Positions 33,280 to 44,150 of a stretch of DNA of 64,000 nt are shown piece after piece. The notes under the pieces are model-generated. The model was not told the DNA's origin. It was given only the letters and a program-made list of their open reading frames with translations, and did no database searches. The translations under genes and the position numbers were made by a program. This stretch comes from Skeletonema tropicum (Eukaryota; Bacillariophyta; Thalassiosirophyceae; Thalassiosirales; Thalassiosiraceae), in the NCBI GenBank assembly GCA_037178625.1, contig CM074141.1, positions 930,001 to 994,000 on the forward strand. The letters run 5' to 3'. How positions within the stretch are numbered: position 1 is the first letter of the stretch; every line of letters starts with the position of its first letter.

Positions 33280-33594
33280 TTTGAAGGACTGAGAAACATG
33301 TTGTGGAAAGGAGGGGAAGTTGTTTAGTCTGATGAGTCATGAGCAGTACGCATGGGATTGAATGAAGTCAATAATTATTGTTGAAATTGTATAACAAGAA
33401 AACGTATGTATTTTGTTTTTGTTTCATGGAGGAATGCAGTGCGTTAGACAGTGACTTGTGCGCGTTGATTCGTAGTGAGTACTCAGCTTGCCGCCTTGGT
33501 CGAGGTGTCGTGTGCATGATCCTATCAGCGACACCTTCCCTCCATGTAGGTTTTGGTAACTCATCATTGCATCTATCATGCTGCAGCGTGAGCA
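33280..33594. other. Short intergenic region between convergent genes
   Basis: 315 bases with no feature seen beyond likely 3' UTRs. Confidence 0.5.
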
Positions 33595-34593
33595 TCATAT
33601 TGCGGCCGACATGAACCAGTGACCGATACATTGCCTAGCTTCCGACCAGATCATGTTCAACTCTTCTTCTTGTATCTCATCAAGTTTGATGCCAACTCTG
33701 TTGGAAAGAAAAGAAATGTCATTTTGCTGCAAGAGAACCCGAACCTCGTTGAATGACATTTTGTTTGTCGTGATGTAGGCTTTGACGCCATCGCAAATGA
33801 GTCGAGTCTTGAAGTTACAGTCAATTTGGGAACAATGTTTTGAGAGGTTTGCAAAAGGCATGCAGCTTGCGAGACTTGGCTTAATCTCTAGCTTCCTCTT
33901 TTTTCGATTGTGCCAGAGAGCAAGCATTGTGGAAATCTCCATCTCATCCATTTGACTAACGTCTTCTCCATCAATGGATATGATCTTGTCTCCAGGACAA
34001 GCCCTATTGCCTAAAACACTTGGCTTCCGAATCTCCTTGACAACAACTTCATCTTTATCACTCACAAGAGAAATACCCAATTTTCCTTCTGGAACAATGA
34101 CTGTCAAGCTCTGCCTTTGAAGTTGCATCGCTCGCTGTTGTACATAGTGGGATTTCATAACATGGAAGCTTTCCGCTGGAAGTTGTATTACTTCGTGTCT
34201 TCCTTCATGTGTTGGTGATATTGCAATATTTGATTGACATGCACATGCACTCTCTATGCTCACCTTGCGCGTGAGTGAACTATTTTTCGCTGATGCGTTG
34301 AATGCAGAACAAGCGATGCTGCCTTCACTGGTGTTGGTCGTCGACTTTCCATCTGTTTCGTCCTGCAGAGGAAATCTACGGCCCATATCCCTGCTGGTCA
34401 CATCCAGAGATTTCTGGATAGGGTCTGTGCTGACGATTTCCTCTTTGTTTGCAGCAAGAGTATGGAGACGCAGATGGACATGATCGCTTCGCTCAGCTGA
34501 TCCATTTTTCATTATCCTCTCCGCGTTTCGCAGACATGCGGAAAGTTTGTGGTTTTCCAACCATCTCCGCTTAATGAAATGTACCTTCGGCAT
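33595..34593 (-). CDS. PDZ-domain protein, short paralogue of the 21170 gene
   Basis: 332 residues from ATG 34593 (MPKVHFIKRRWLENHKLSAC), chosen because it aligns with the paralogue start MPRVHCINRKW; an ATG 33 bases upstream is also in frame. A Ser-rich linker leads to an intact PDZ domain: LTVIVPEGKLGISLVSDK, then RACPGDKIISIDGEDVSQM. One copy of the helical module follows (VKAYITTNKMSFNEVRVLLQ), ending CIGHWFMSAAI. Compared with the larger paralogue it lacks the DUF6824-like domain, the second helical module and the armadillo repeats. Its unbroken PDZ shows what the broken PDZ at 22690-22730 should look like. Confidence 0.72.
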   Translation of the reverse strand: MPKVHFIKRRWLENHKLSACLRNAERIMKNGSAERSDHVHLRLHTLAANKEEIVSTDPIQKSLDVTSRDMGRRFPLQDETDGKSTTNTSEGSIACSAFNASAKNSSLTRKVSIESACACQSNIAISPTHEGRHEVIQLPAESFHVMKSHYVQQRAMQLQRQSLTVIVPEGKLGISLVSDKDEVVVKEIRKPSVLGNRACPGDKIISIDGEDVSQMDEMEISTMLALWHNRKKRKLEIKPSLASCMPFANLSKHCSQIDCNFKTRLICDGVKAYITTNKMSFNEVRVLLQQNDISFLSNRVGIKLDEIQEEELNMIWSEARQCIGHWFMSAAI

Positions 34594-34839
34594 TCTTTTA
34601 ATGTGTTTGTATTTAAATGGCTTCAATGCATATACTTACTCCTTGTGTTATTATACTTAGGTGCAGGGGAGTTATGGTTTGGATTTGCTGATTGACGTAG
34701 CGTCACGCATTCAACGTAGGAATTTATATCGGTGACATTGTCACAGGCACTACTCTTGCTTGTCACAGGCACTAGCTTCTCTTCCTACTCGGTGAGACTG
34801 AAGGAGAAGTGACTAAACACAAATCTTCCGTGACCGGTT

Positions 34840-36515
34840 ACTCTCGGTAGAGTTAGCATAAGCTCATTTACACTGTTCAGACAGGAACCGAAGATATAAG
34901 CGATGTTACGACAACTTAGCTGCACTGAGAGGTCCAAAAGAACCTCACCAGCAAATCAACAAAGTCAGTTGTAACTATTTTCGTCAAAATGCGCATGAGC
35001 CGCTTCTCTAGTAGCCCATTCAAGTCAATCCTGAACCCTGCATAATCTCATCGGTGCTGCTCAGAAGGATTGCGCTCGTATTCTTGATACTACGACGCTG
35101 TAGCTGATCTGAGAGGTCCAGGTCCAGTCATAGCTGGCCAGCACTACAAAAATTAGATGAATCGTATCTAGCGCTAACAATATGATACTGAGGCGCTTCT
35201 AGTGGCCCATTATACTCAGTTACGATACTAAACAAGCTCATCGGCGCTGCTCAGAAGGATTGCGCTCGTATTCTTGATACCACGACGCTGTAGCTGATCT
35301 GAGAGGTCCAATCACAATCTCATGGCCAGTAGCACCTCAATTAGCCGAATCGTATCTAGCATCGTCAATATGATAATGAGGCGCTTCTAGTGGCCCATTA
35401 TACTCGGTGGCGATAATAAACAAGCATTGGCGCTGCTCAGAAGAATTGCGCTCATATTCTTGATACCACGACGCTGTAGCTGATCTGAGAGGTCCAGTGT
35501 GACCTGGCCAGCAGCACCACAATTAGCCGAATCGTATCTAGCACTAACAATATGATACTGAGGCGCTTCTAGTGGCCAATTATACTCGGTTACGATACTA
35601 AACAAGGTCATTTATACTGCTAAGAAGGATTGCGCTCGTATTCTTGATACCACGACGCTGTAGCTGATCTGAGAGGTCCAGTGTGACCTGGCCAGCAGCA
35701 CCACAATTAGCAAAATCGTATCTAGCATCGTCAATATGATACTGAGGCGCTTCTAGTGGCCAATTATACTCGGTTACGATACTAAACAAGCTCATTTACA
35801 CTGCTAAGAAGGATTGCGCTCGTATTCTTGATGCTACGATGTTGTAGCTGATCTGAGTGGTCCACCTCAGCTGGCCAGCAGCACCTCAATTAGCCGAATC
35901 GTATCTAGCACTAACAATATGATAATGAGGCGCTTCTAGTGGCCCATTATACTCGGTTACAATACTAAACAAGCTCATTTACACTGCTAAGAAGGATTGC
36001 GCTCATATTCTTGATAATACGACGCTGTAGCTGATCTGAGAGGTCCAGTGTGACCTGGCCAGCAGCACCACAATTAGCCGAATCGTATCTAGCACTAACA
36101 ATATGATACTGAGGCGCTTCTAGTGGCCAAATATACTCGGTTACGATACTTTAGAAGATCATTTACACTGCTAAGAAGGAATGCGCTCGTATTCTTGATG
36201 CTAGGACGCTGTAGCTGATCTGAGAGGTCCAATCTCAGCTGGCCAAAAGCACCTAAATTAGCCGAATCGCATCTAGCATCGTCAATATACGCGAGAGGCG
36301 CTTCTAGTGGCCCATTATACTCGGTTACGATACTAAACAAGCTCATTTACACTGCTAAGAAGGAATGCGCTCGTATTCTTGATGATACGATGTTGTAGCT
36401 GATCTGAGAGGTCCAATCTCAGCTGGCCAGTAGCACCTCAATTAGCCGAATCGTATCTAGCATCGTCATTCTGCGCATGTGCCGCATCTAGTGGCCCATT
36501 ACACTCGTTGGCGAA
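34840..36515 (-). repeat. Tandem satellite array 2, about nine units of 182-193 bp, inverted relative to array 1
   Basis: The marker gaggcgcttctagtggccca or a variant occurs at 34997, 35190, 35378, 35560, 35744, 35927, 36111, 36295 and 36479, giving steps of 193, 188, 182, 184, 183, 184, 184 and 184. Edge units (before 35190 and after 36479) are more diverged, as is normal for satellite borders. Read on the minus strand, each unit shows in order gggccactagaagcg, a gattcggctaattgtggtgc block, cacactggacctctca, atcagctac and tctgagcagcgc. The same blocks occur in the same order in array 1 on the plus strand. Confidence 0.95.
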
Positions 36516-36906
36516 ACAATACAACTACATCGGCACCGCTCAAGTGGAGTGGTTCCAGCCTAGCTAGTATTGCGTCATGCTCCTTAATTAGGAATTCTTA
36601 CCGACGAACGTTTTACTGGATATCTACTCTGTCGTATCTACTCTTCGTTGTCTTGCACTTACTTATGTCTTGGCTTTTGAGAAAAAGCCATTGTTCGGAG
36701 CGATGCTTGCAGAGGAGTGGGAAATGGCACCAATACCAATACTCATTTGAACTTATCTAAATTTAATGCATATTTAACTACTCGAGGTCGTCTCGAGATC
36801 TAGAACACGTATATTTTACATAGGCATAGGCAGAATAATAGCACTTTGACCACAAGGACCATTGCTGGACTCTTTACTTGCACAAACTTGTTGCAAATAG
36901 AAATTA
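36516..36906. other. Intergenic between satellite array 2 and AP2 gene
   Basis: The first roughly 50 bases still resemble a decayed satellite unit (catcggcaccgctcaag). No gene is seen in the rest, which ends as the 3' UTR of the AP2 gene. Confidence 0.5.
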
Positions 36907-39191
36907 CTAATGCACTCCAGCAAAAGCAGCCTTGCGCGCCAAGTTAATATTTGTTTCAACTTCATCATCCTTTGGCTCCGTGCAAGACCTGAGAATTTGC
37001 CTTGCAACTTCGTACGCATAGCAGGCGTCTTCTCGGCTTTCGAACACGCCAATGTAGCGCGACTTTCCAGCATAGTAAAGTTGTGCTTGCTGCAATGGAA
37101 AATGAAGGGTTGCGTAGTAATGAATTCGATGAGATGTTTGGAGCAGAAAATAAAGGCCAATACACAAAACAAATAGTCACTTACCCATTTACCAGAAGGT
37201 CGCACGGTGACACCGCGGGGTAACGCCATCTCCTTCCCCGCGGCTTTCTGAACAGATTCGTTGACTGCAGCAATTGCCGCGGCGATCTGTTCATTTTCCC
37301 GGGGACCGAGCTTTGACTTCTTGAAGACTTCACTCTTCCTCTTCTGCCACCCTTGTTTGGCAGTGTTGGATCTTTGCTTGGAAGTCTTGCCTTTTGTGGC
37401 TACAGTCACCGGTTTCGAAGCAGCTCTTGACCCACCAGATCTGGTTGGAGACTTCGGAATTGATTTAGCACCGGACGCTCTCCCTCTGGAGCTGGATGAT
37501 TTCACGCTAGGCGCTTTTGCGCTTGCTGCGTACTCGTCATCATGCTGCATCATGTGCTTCAATGTAGGCTTTCTTTTCCGTCCCCTCATTGAAGTTTCTT
37601 CGTCCTCCATAACACTTTCATTGACTTCATCACTGTAGATCTCAGCAGGCAAGGAGGTGTCTTCAGATTTTGCACCCTTGAGTTCCTGCAAAGCCTCTGC
37701 GATGGAGGTTTCTTGAGAGGTGTCAGTACCAGATGTATCTTCAACTTTTGCAGCTGGGGCCGTAGGGGCGCTGTTCCCGAACATGGCCAGAAGAAGATTG
37801 GCTGCTTCATCTCTTGAAATGTCTGACGCTGGTCTCTCCCCTGCTTTCTCTTCAACCCCTGCATTTTCTTCCACTCCTCCATCAGACGAATCTTCCTCCT
37901 CGCTGCTCTCTACATCACTTTCATCCTCTGACGACGAGTCTTCGTCAGCATTTGCCGCGGCAAGCATCTTTTGCCTGATCTCCCATTCAACTCGTTCTGC
38001 AGTGTACGTATGAGCAGCGATGGTCGAATCTTGCTGATAGTAGGCGCGTCCAGATGGAGCAGTTGCAGTGCTTGCCATAAGCATATTCTTTTCCTTTGTC
38101 TTCTGCCACGCCATCTTGGCTGCTTTAGACCTTGCGGCAGCAGTGTAAGGCTTTTTAGCAGATTCAGGGGACTCGTCCGACATATCCTCCATCTTTCTTT
38201 TTCGCTCCGAGCCAAGCTTAGCAGCATTGCCCCATGCTTCAGAGTGAGTGACACTCGTTTTCTTAGCGCTTGCTTCAGCAGCAATCTTTCTCCTCGTCTC
38301 CCAACCTTTCTTAGAAGCTTTGCTTCTCTGCTGCCACTCATCTGTATCTTCCACTTCCACCTTCGCTGCAATTCCGGCCAGTTTCCTTCGAGTTTCCCAT
38401 CCTTTTTTGGATGATTTACTTCGAACTGCAAACAGTTTATCCTTCACCTTCACCTCAACATTTACCTCGCCACGCATCTTCTTCTTCCTCGTCTCCCAAC
38501 CCTTCTTTGATGATTTACTCCTAGCTTTGAAAAGCTCAGCATCCTCATCAACAGCAGCATCTGCAGCCGCGCTCTCGGCAGCAGCAGCATCTTCTTCTTC
38601 TTGCATTTTCTTCGCCCTAATGCGCTCCCAGCCCAATTTGGCCGCCTCTGCACGTGATAGACCCTTGGTCTTGGTAGATGACTTCTTCTTGGATGCAGCA
38701 GCAGCTGCCTTTGCCTTCGCCTCTTCCAATGCCTTCTTCTTCCTGATGCGCTCCCATCCCAATTTGGCGGCTTCAGAGTGCGTGAGGCTCTTTGTTTTGG
38801 TGGTGGATGACGAAGCAGCAGCGGCGGGGGAGACCACAGCAGCAGCAGCTGCTGCAGCGGCCATCTTTTTCTTCCTCGTCTCCCACCCCTTCTTTTGAGC
38901 ACTTGCTACAGCTTTCTTGACCACCTTGGATTTGGAGGTTGGTTGTTTCGGAGCTGCGGCGGCTGCAGTTGCTGTCTTGGAGGCCCGAGACGGTGTGATC
39001 CTCGTCTTTTTCGGTGAGCCTGCATTTTTCTCTTGCTCACGCTTGCGTTCCCATCCCTTCAATGCAGCTAGTCTTCGCTTTTCAGAGGCGCTGAGACCAT
39101 CGGTGGATGATTCGTTGGCATCGATGGCATTTTGATCTGCTCCGGCATTTTTCGCCGCGGCGATGCTTGATGATGTTGTGCTGCCGGCCAT
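36907..39191 (-). CDS. AP2-domain DNA-binding protein with about eleven GWE repeats, one intron
   Basis: Likely nuclear transcription or chromatin factor. Start ATG 39191. Exons are 39191-37185 and 37089-36907 with a 95-base intron (gtaagt at 37184, cag ending 37090) in phase 0. Splicing joins PRGVTVRPSGKW to QAQLYYAGKSRYIGVF and ESREDACYAYEVARQIL, giving one complete AP2 fold (RGV..R..GKW, YIGVF, EDA..AYE.A). Without splicing the domain is destroyed, which supports the intron. The spliced protein is about 729 residues. The N-terminal 400 residues carry a degenerate repeat of the form AKKGWETRKKK or AKLGWERIRKKK, about eleven times; one unit has S instead of W. A long acidic stretch and basic GRASGAKSIPKSPTR segments follow. 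Confidence 0.82.
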
Positions 39192-40780
39192 GTTTCCTTT
39201 GTTTCTTTGGTAGACTTAATTATGCGTTATTATAACAGTGATATGGCGTTATCACGGCTATTTTTAGTTGAAATCTAGAAGGAGAAGCAGGGGGGAGTTG
39301 TGGTGTTAGTATCGGCGGGGAAATAAATGCTATGCCGAATGCACATCAGTTGTGATTTTTATCATTGGAATCGTGATGAATAATTTCGGTGCTGTTCACT
39401 TACCGTTAATTTTTCGAGTGGGAGTGGCGTCAGAGTAATGCCACAGATTTGTTTGCTGATTTTTTAGAATCAATATGATGCAGGGGATGATTGTAATGCT
39501 ATCGGAGGACACGATACACAGACTGCAATTGCTGCTTTTTGTGCTTCACTTCAACGCAAGATGTCTTCATCGTTCATGGTTCATGTCATTTGTGCGGGGT
39601 GCGCGCTGTAGCCCCCTAATAATCCCTATAAAAGAGTTCAAACTTCCTCTAGATTGTACGTAGAGAGAGAAAGATTTGGGCGTGCAACGGGCAAGCGCTC
39701 TGGAAATCTTCCAATGCCGAAATGTTTTTCATACCTGCCATCGTCCATCGTCTCTTCCAACGCCGCTCTATATAGATTTGTAGGAAGCAATGCTACTGAT
39801 GCAATTATTCAGAAGTGTCCTGTGCCAAAGTCATTGATTAGGCTGCATTCTGCGTTTCCAATCGCCTCGTTGATGTTGCGTTCTTGTCCATGGTTGGGAT
39901 TCGTGTAAGCAGAAACGGTTGGAACAGGTGCATTCTATGATGTGTGAGCCCTCTTCGCAGTGACATTGACATTGAGGGCGATACGGTAGGTAATTCTGTC
40001 AAGTTCACGAGGAGTAGGCATTACGCAGATGTAAACACCACACGAAGGTGGTACTGAGTACAAAGTTAGATGCATTTCGGGCGTTTGGCTGGAGCCTAAC
40101 ATTCTGAAGGCGCATTACCATGGATTCGAAAACATGAGAACCCTTTCAAGTGAAAATATGACAACTTTTGGTTCAACATTGACAGAGCCAACTCTTTCTT
40201 GACTTGCACGAAAGATCTTGACATAAATGGTGCAGCAAGTCATAGCAGTGCTGACAGGACATGAGCTGATTGCACAACAGTGATGCGTGGAATTGATCGT
40301 TGCAACTGCGATAAGTGTGCTTGGATCATTGCATTGCATTTCTGTAGGATGACATTGCTACAAGTGAACTTGTTGTATGGAAGACAAATATTGATGAGGG
40401 ATGACAGGGTCTAATAAACAAGTGGACATGCAAAAGAAAGCTAGCAAGAACAGTGTCATATCTTATGCAAGCAATGCGATAAGATGTGCTCACGTATTTC
40501 AATGTACAATTGGAAAAATGGGATTGTATCTTCATCTAGGACTGCATTTAAGAGTTAAGGTTATCAATTGCAAGCAGCAGCTATTTGTTCCAGGAAAACT
40601 CGTTTGTCCTGGTCGGCATGACATTATATTTGTAGATAGATAGATTATTTTAGTCACTACTCTCTAGATCTAGACACCAGTGTCAGTAGAGAAATGTTGG
40701 TATGGTCTATGCCTAATTACAGCACGCAGAAAGCTTCTCAAGCTTAGTGCAGAACTTCACTTTTTCTCATCTTATGGTAC
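39192..40780. other. Intergenic, 1.6 kb
   Basis: No credible gene on either strand and no repeat recognised. The first 150 bases should contain the AP2 gene promoter. Confidence 0.5.
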
Positions 40781-41665
40781 CTACTTCGCAAGAATCGAAT
40801 ACGCTGCAGCAATATTAAGCATCAACCAAAAGTATACCGCTGCCTTGCTAATACCAAGCGAAGCCCACTCAGGTGAAAAGTACATGGCTTTGATAAGACT
40901 AAGCGTGTCAACGAGCGACTTTTTCCCTACAGCAGTAACGATATCATCGCCCCAGGCAAGTGCGGTCATGAATGCTCCAAGCCCTGTGAGAGTGACACCG
41001 ACACCAGTGATCATGCCATTTGTCATCTCTGTTGCATTCTTCATTTCCCAGAGCTTAGAGGCTTCTCCAGGCACTAGAAGAAGGGGAAGTCCAGATGCCA
41101 AAGCGAACATAGACGAGGCCTTGAATGCACTACCTGCCCAATCAGCTGCTGTCAAGCCACCGTAAGCAGCAACTGAAGCAAATAGAAAAATCAACGAAGA
41201 TCCAACCTTGGATGGTCCAGTAGTCTTGTAACTCTCGTTAAGGAGATCACCAAGTGCTCTAAATGCCCAGGGTAGATTGCCTAATGCCATGGCAAGATTC
41301 CAGCTTATGTCTTCTCGGAACAGAAGACTATACATAACCAAACCGGCGCTGAGAATGGACAAGTTATGATCGATTGTCTGTCGAGCATCAGTAGGACTCA
41401 ACTCTTTGTCTACACCATATGACTGGTTACAAAACTTATCTGCCACGGTAAAGATAGATCCGGTTGTGATCGCCATGCCGCCAACAACCTTGGCTGCAAT
41501 TTCAGCGTCGATTGGGCTCGCACCTCCGCGTAATTCAAGAGCATATGTTGTTTTGGTGAGCCTCTTCGGCTTGGGGACGAAAGGAGCAGCAGCATCCGCT
41601 AATCCAGCAGCAGCAACAGCAACAGCAGCTAGTGCGAAGAAGGAAGTAAAACGTGAGATCATCAT
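40781..41665 (-). CDS. Polytopic membrane protein with signal peptide, unknown
   Basis: About 294 residues from ATG 41665 (MMISRFTSFFALAAVAVAA). This start is chosen because a signal peptide begins there; the frame is open further upstream but that part is not protein-like. The cleaved N-terminus is followed by LELRGGASPIDAEI, an ELRGGA motif common after cleavage sites in diatom secretory or plastid proteins. Six to seven hydrophobic helices follow, including LSILSAGLVMYSLLF, SSLIFLFASVAAYGG and MITGVGVTLTGLGAFMTAL. No family is recognised. The absence of charged residues inside the helices argues against a channel or transporter call. Confidence 0.6.
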   Translation of the reverse strand: MMISRFTSFFALAAVAVAAAGLADAAAPFVPKPKRLTKTTYALELRGGASPIDAEIAAKVVGGMAITTGSIFTVADKFCNQSYGVDKELSPTDARQTIDHNLSILSAGLVMYSLLFREDISWNLAMALGNLPWAFRALGDLLNESYKTTGPSKVGSSLIFLFASVAAYGGLTAADWAGSAFKASSMFALASGLPLLLVPGEASKLWEMKNATEMTNGMITGVGVTLTGLGAFMTALAWGDDIVTAVGKKSLVDTLSLIKAMYFSPEWASLGISKAAVYFWLMLNIAAAYSILAK

Positions 41666-42236
41666 CTTTCTTGTGCCAGTATTATATCTCTGCAATGCAT
41701 CGTTGCATGGTAGGAAGTTGGCTCTGAAAGCAACGTTGCATGCGGATTGATGGACTTTGAGGTCGGGCTTGCTTTTGGGGTTCTCATCCTGGATGGTGGG
41801 CACAATGAGTTTGATCTGCCCATTATCATCCGTAACTAACCACATCGGTGACAAAAACTCCGCGAAATACCTCAAAGAAACCTTCTGATTTTTTACCGCC
41901 AAAAATGGTCTTGCTCAGATTTTTCAGGACATAAACTATACGATATTGGCGTGCAGCGGCAGGGCAAGCTTCTCCCGGCTTTCGTGCTTCTGTTCTTGCT
42001 GCACGAAATTCTCTTGCTGCACAAAAGTGAGCATAATTAAGAGATTGGTGCTGATCAGTATTCCAACATGTGAAATGAACAAAGATGCATTTAGATATTT
42101 TAACGGTTCCCGTGATGTGAAGAACTGTTCTTTGCCTTTGATACAAAGCTTGTAAGAGCCTGTTTTTCTTATTACAATCTGCTGATGCTGAGCAATTTCT
42201 TCTTATTCTCATGAACTTTCTGATTACTGAAACTCT
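41666..42236. other. Intergenic, start of the mobile-element-rich region
   Basis: No gene supported. Two tgctgcac(g/a)aaa motifs are close together near 41997-42027; similar ttcgtgcttctattctttgc sequence recurs near 47810, hinting at a shared dispersed element. Confidence 0.4.
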
Positions 42237-42860
42237 TCACTGCATTGTATCGATCTCTTTATTTGATTGGTAACCCAACATGTCGAGAATTGGTCGTTCT
42301 TTGGTTTTGGTGTCCTTCAATCGTTGCTCGAAGCGAATGAGATTTTGAGGAACATTGAAGCTGCGCTCGAGGTCCAACGCGGTTTCATTAGGTAGAGTCC
42401 TGCTAGTGTTCTCACCCTCGACAAGACAACGTAGACCCAGTTCACGCATCGATAGTTCCAGTCATTGACAATGAGGATGTCTTTCGACATTCCCTGCAGC
42501 TTGTCGCCAGTTGTTGATATGTTGGAGTTGACAGGAATCTGCTTGACGTTTGCATTTGCATTTGCATTGCCCGCTGTTGTAGTTAAGGTATATTGTTTCA
42601 GTCAGAGGAAACTTGATTATGGCCGAAAATTCTTGTGGTTTGAGCTTGAAGGTCGGCAGGTTCGAGTTTAGCTCCATTTGAGGCAAAGTTGGTCGACTTT
42701 ATGTTTATGTTTATGCCATCATCTCCCAGCTGCGTGATTATGGTGTCGTGGAAAGCTGCGGAAACCTTTCTGCGTTGCATGTTGCATGTGCCTTCGTTTT
42801 CTCCTCCTCTTCTTGGCCTTGGTGTTGCCTCTTTCATCCTCAGTCTTAGTATGGGTTGTT
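42237..42860 (-). pseudogene. PIF1-like helicase C-terminal fragment
   Basis: Reading the minus strand across frames gives FSAIIKFPLTETIYLNY, VKQIPVNSNISTTGDKLQG, SKDILIVNDWNYRCVNW, VYVVLSRVRTLAGLYL and then FNVPQNLIRFEQRLKD. The GDKLQG...ILIV...W.Y....WVYVVLSRVRTL.GLYL order is the C-terminal signature of PIF1/Helitron-type helicases (helicase motifs V and VI region). The pieces lie in at least two frames and the N-terminal motor domain is missing, so this is a relic. It could derive from a Helitron or from a large PIF1-like family. Confidence 0.6.
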
Positions 42861-42904
42861 TTGGATATTGATGCCTCGATTATGAGAGTGTGTGCTGATC
42901 ATAT

Positions 42905-42967
42905 GTGAAAGTCGTACCACTGGGCCACTAGAACTAGACGTCTAGCGGCTCAGTGGACCACTTTCGC
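42905..42967. repeat. 63-bp imperfect palindrome carrying the satellite core
   Basis: The left arm gtgaaagtcgtaccactggg and the reverse complement of the right arm (gcgaaagtggtccactgag) match at about 15 of 20 positions around a perfect centre TAGACGTCTA. The segment reads gggccactaga, then actagacgtct, then agcggctca. The two outer parts are the satellite core gggccactagaagcggctca split by a short palindromic insertion. Confidence 0.75.
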
Positions 42968-43584
42968 GTATGAACAGCAAAAGTACATCAAAGAGCAGGC
43001 ACTACTCATGCTTCCGGGCTTTTTGGCCCTACACGCTAGCGACTTGCAGTATTCTTTCAAGGCACCGCGGAAGCGGAAGCCCTAAACTATCAGCTTATCG
43101 GGGCCTGATACTATCGGCTTATCGGGGCTGCATCAGCAAGTGCATCAGCGTTGTGATAATTCATCTCTTAAACAAATTATGGCATGAATCTACAGCTGTT
43201 CAACGCACGCCGCTCGTAGCCTGTCTCAATAGAACACGACTCCTTACAGCGAGTTGAAATACTCCCCTCAAGCTAGCACCACCTGGCGCTAGATTGTGCT
43301 ACTTCGCTGTTCCAATGCCTTTCTACGATCCCAAAGATCTAGTCATCACCTCAAAATATACCGAAAGAACCCTATCGAGGGAGGATAAGTTCACATAAAG
43401 CTAATCTCACCCTGTTACGATCGACTACTCCAGCTTGCATCAGAGGCTGGCCAGCCATACCGCCAGCGAAGTGATCGGTTTCGGCGTTGCCGCGTAATCC
43501 CTAATCACTCCTTACTCTTACTCCATCGTGAAATATGTATTGTAGGATCTTCCCGACAAACCGCTCCCCTCTCTCCCAATACCA
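42968..43584. other. Non-genic, possible 3' flank of the copia relic
   Basis: Contains a short tandem duplication near 43084-43130 (actatcagcttatcggggcc / actatcggcttatcggggc). No LTR boundary could be identified. Confidence 0.4.
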
Positions 43585-44150
43585 TTGGCCTTTTAAGCAG
43601 ATCATCAATACTTCGTGAATACTGATCTATGATCACTATCTTCTTCTTATAACACGCTTACGAACCAAGTCATAGGCAACTGCATCATACACTGTTCTTC
43701 ATCAAGCAAAGTGGATCCTAGACCCATCGTGTTCGATAACACCGACTGATCATTCTCAAGAACACAGGCCCTCGACTGGAATCCGCATCATTCTCAGTTT
43801 ATATCAGCGCACTAATGTATTCTGTAGTCTTAGTTTCAGCCTGGTCCGTCAAACCATCAACACTCCCCTGTCTCTTGGAATACCAAGCGATATAGGAGCA
43901 TTATTCAAGTAGACAATGAAACCAGCGCAAGATTTCCACGTGACCGTATCACCAGCACAATATGTATAAATAAATCAACGGATGACAAATTCTTTTCCTC
44001 TCGGCTCAGGCTATCAGGAGGCAGAACCTCCTTCCATCCTGCTCCGTCTAGAGTGGAAACGTCCAATCCTGCTTCTGAAATGCTGCTGAAGTTATATGTG
44101 GCTCAGTGGGATCATACAACATCTTGGCATTCTGATACTTAGTCAAGTAT
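43585..44150 (-). mobile_element. Degenerate Ty1/copia retrotransposon, end of pol (RNase H)
   Basis: Minus-strand fragments in the correct order across frames: TKYQNAKMLYDPTEPH, GWKEVLPPDSL, AGDTVTWKSCAGFIVYLNNA, PIS, WYSKRQGSVDGL, TDQAETKTTEYISALI, then ENDQSVLSNTMGLGSTLLDE. This matches the region before and within the RNase H domain of diatom copia elements (D-AGD-T-KS--GF-LN-APISW-SK-Q). Several frame changes and stops make it a dead copy. Upstream pol parts are presumably in the decayed sequence at 44151-47010, but I could not place reverse transcriptase motifs. Confidence 0.7.

Noticed and set aside
34840..36515. Short minus-strand open frames inside satellite array 2 (repeated SLFSIVTEYNxPLEAP)
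   Set aside because: They repeat with the satellite period and are broken by unit variation; they are a by-product of the tandem repeat.
38248..38898. 216-codon plus-strand frame with apparent hydrophobic segments
   Set aside because: It is a shadow of the Lys/Ala-rich GWE repeats of the AP2 gene on the other strand.
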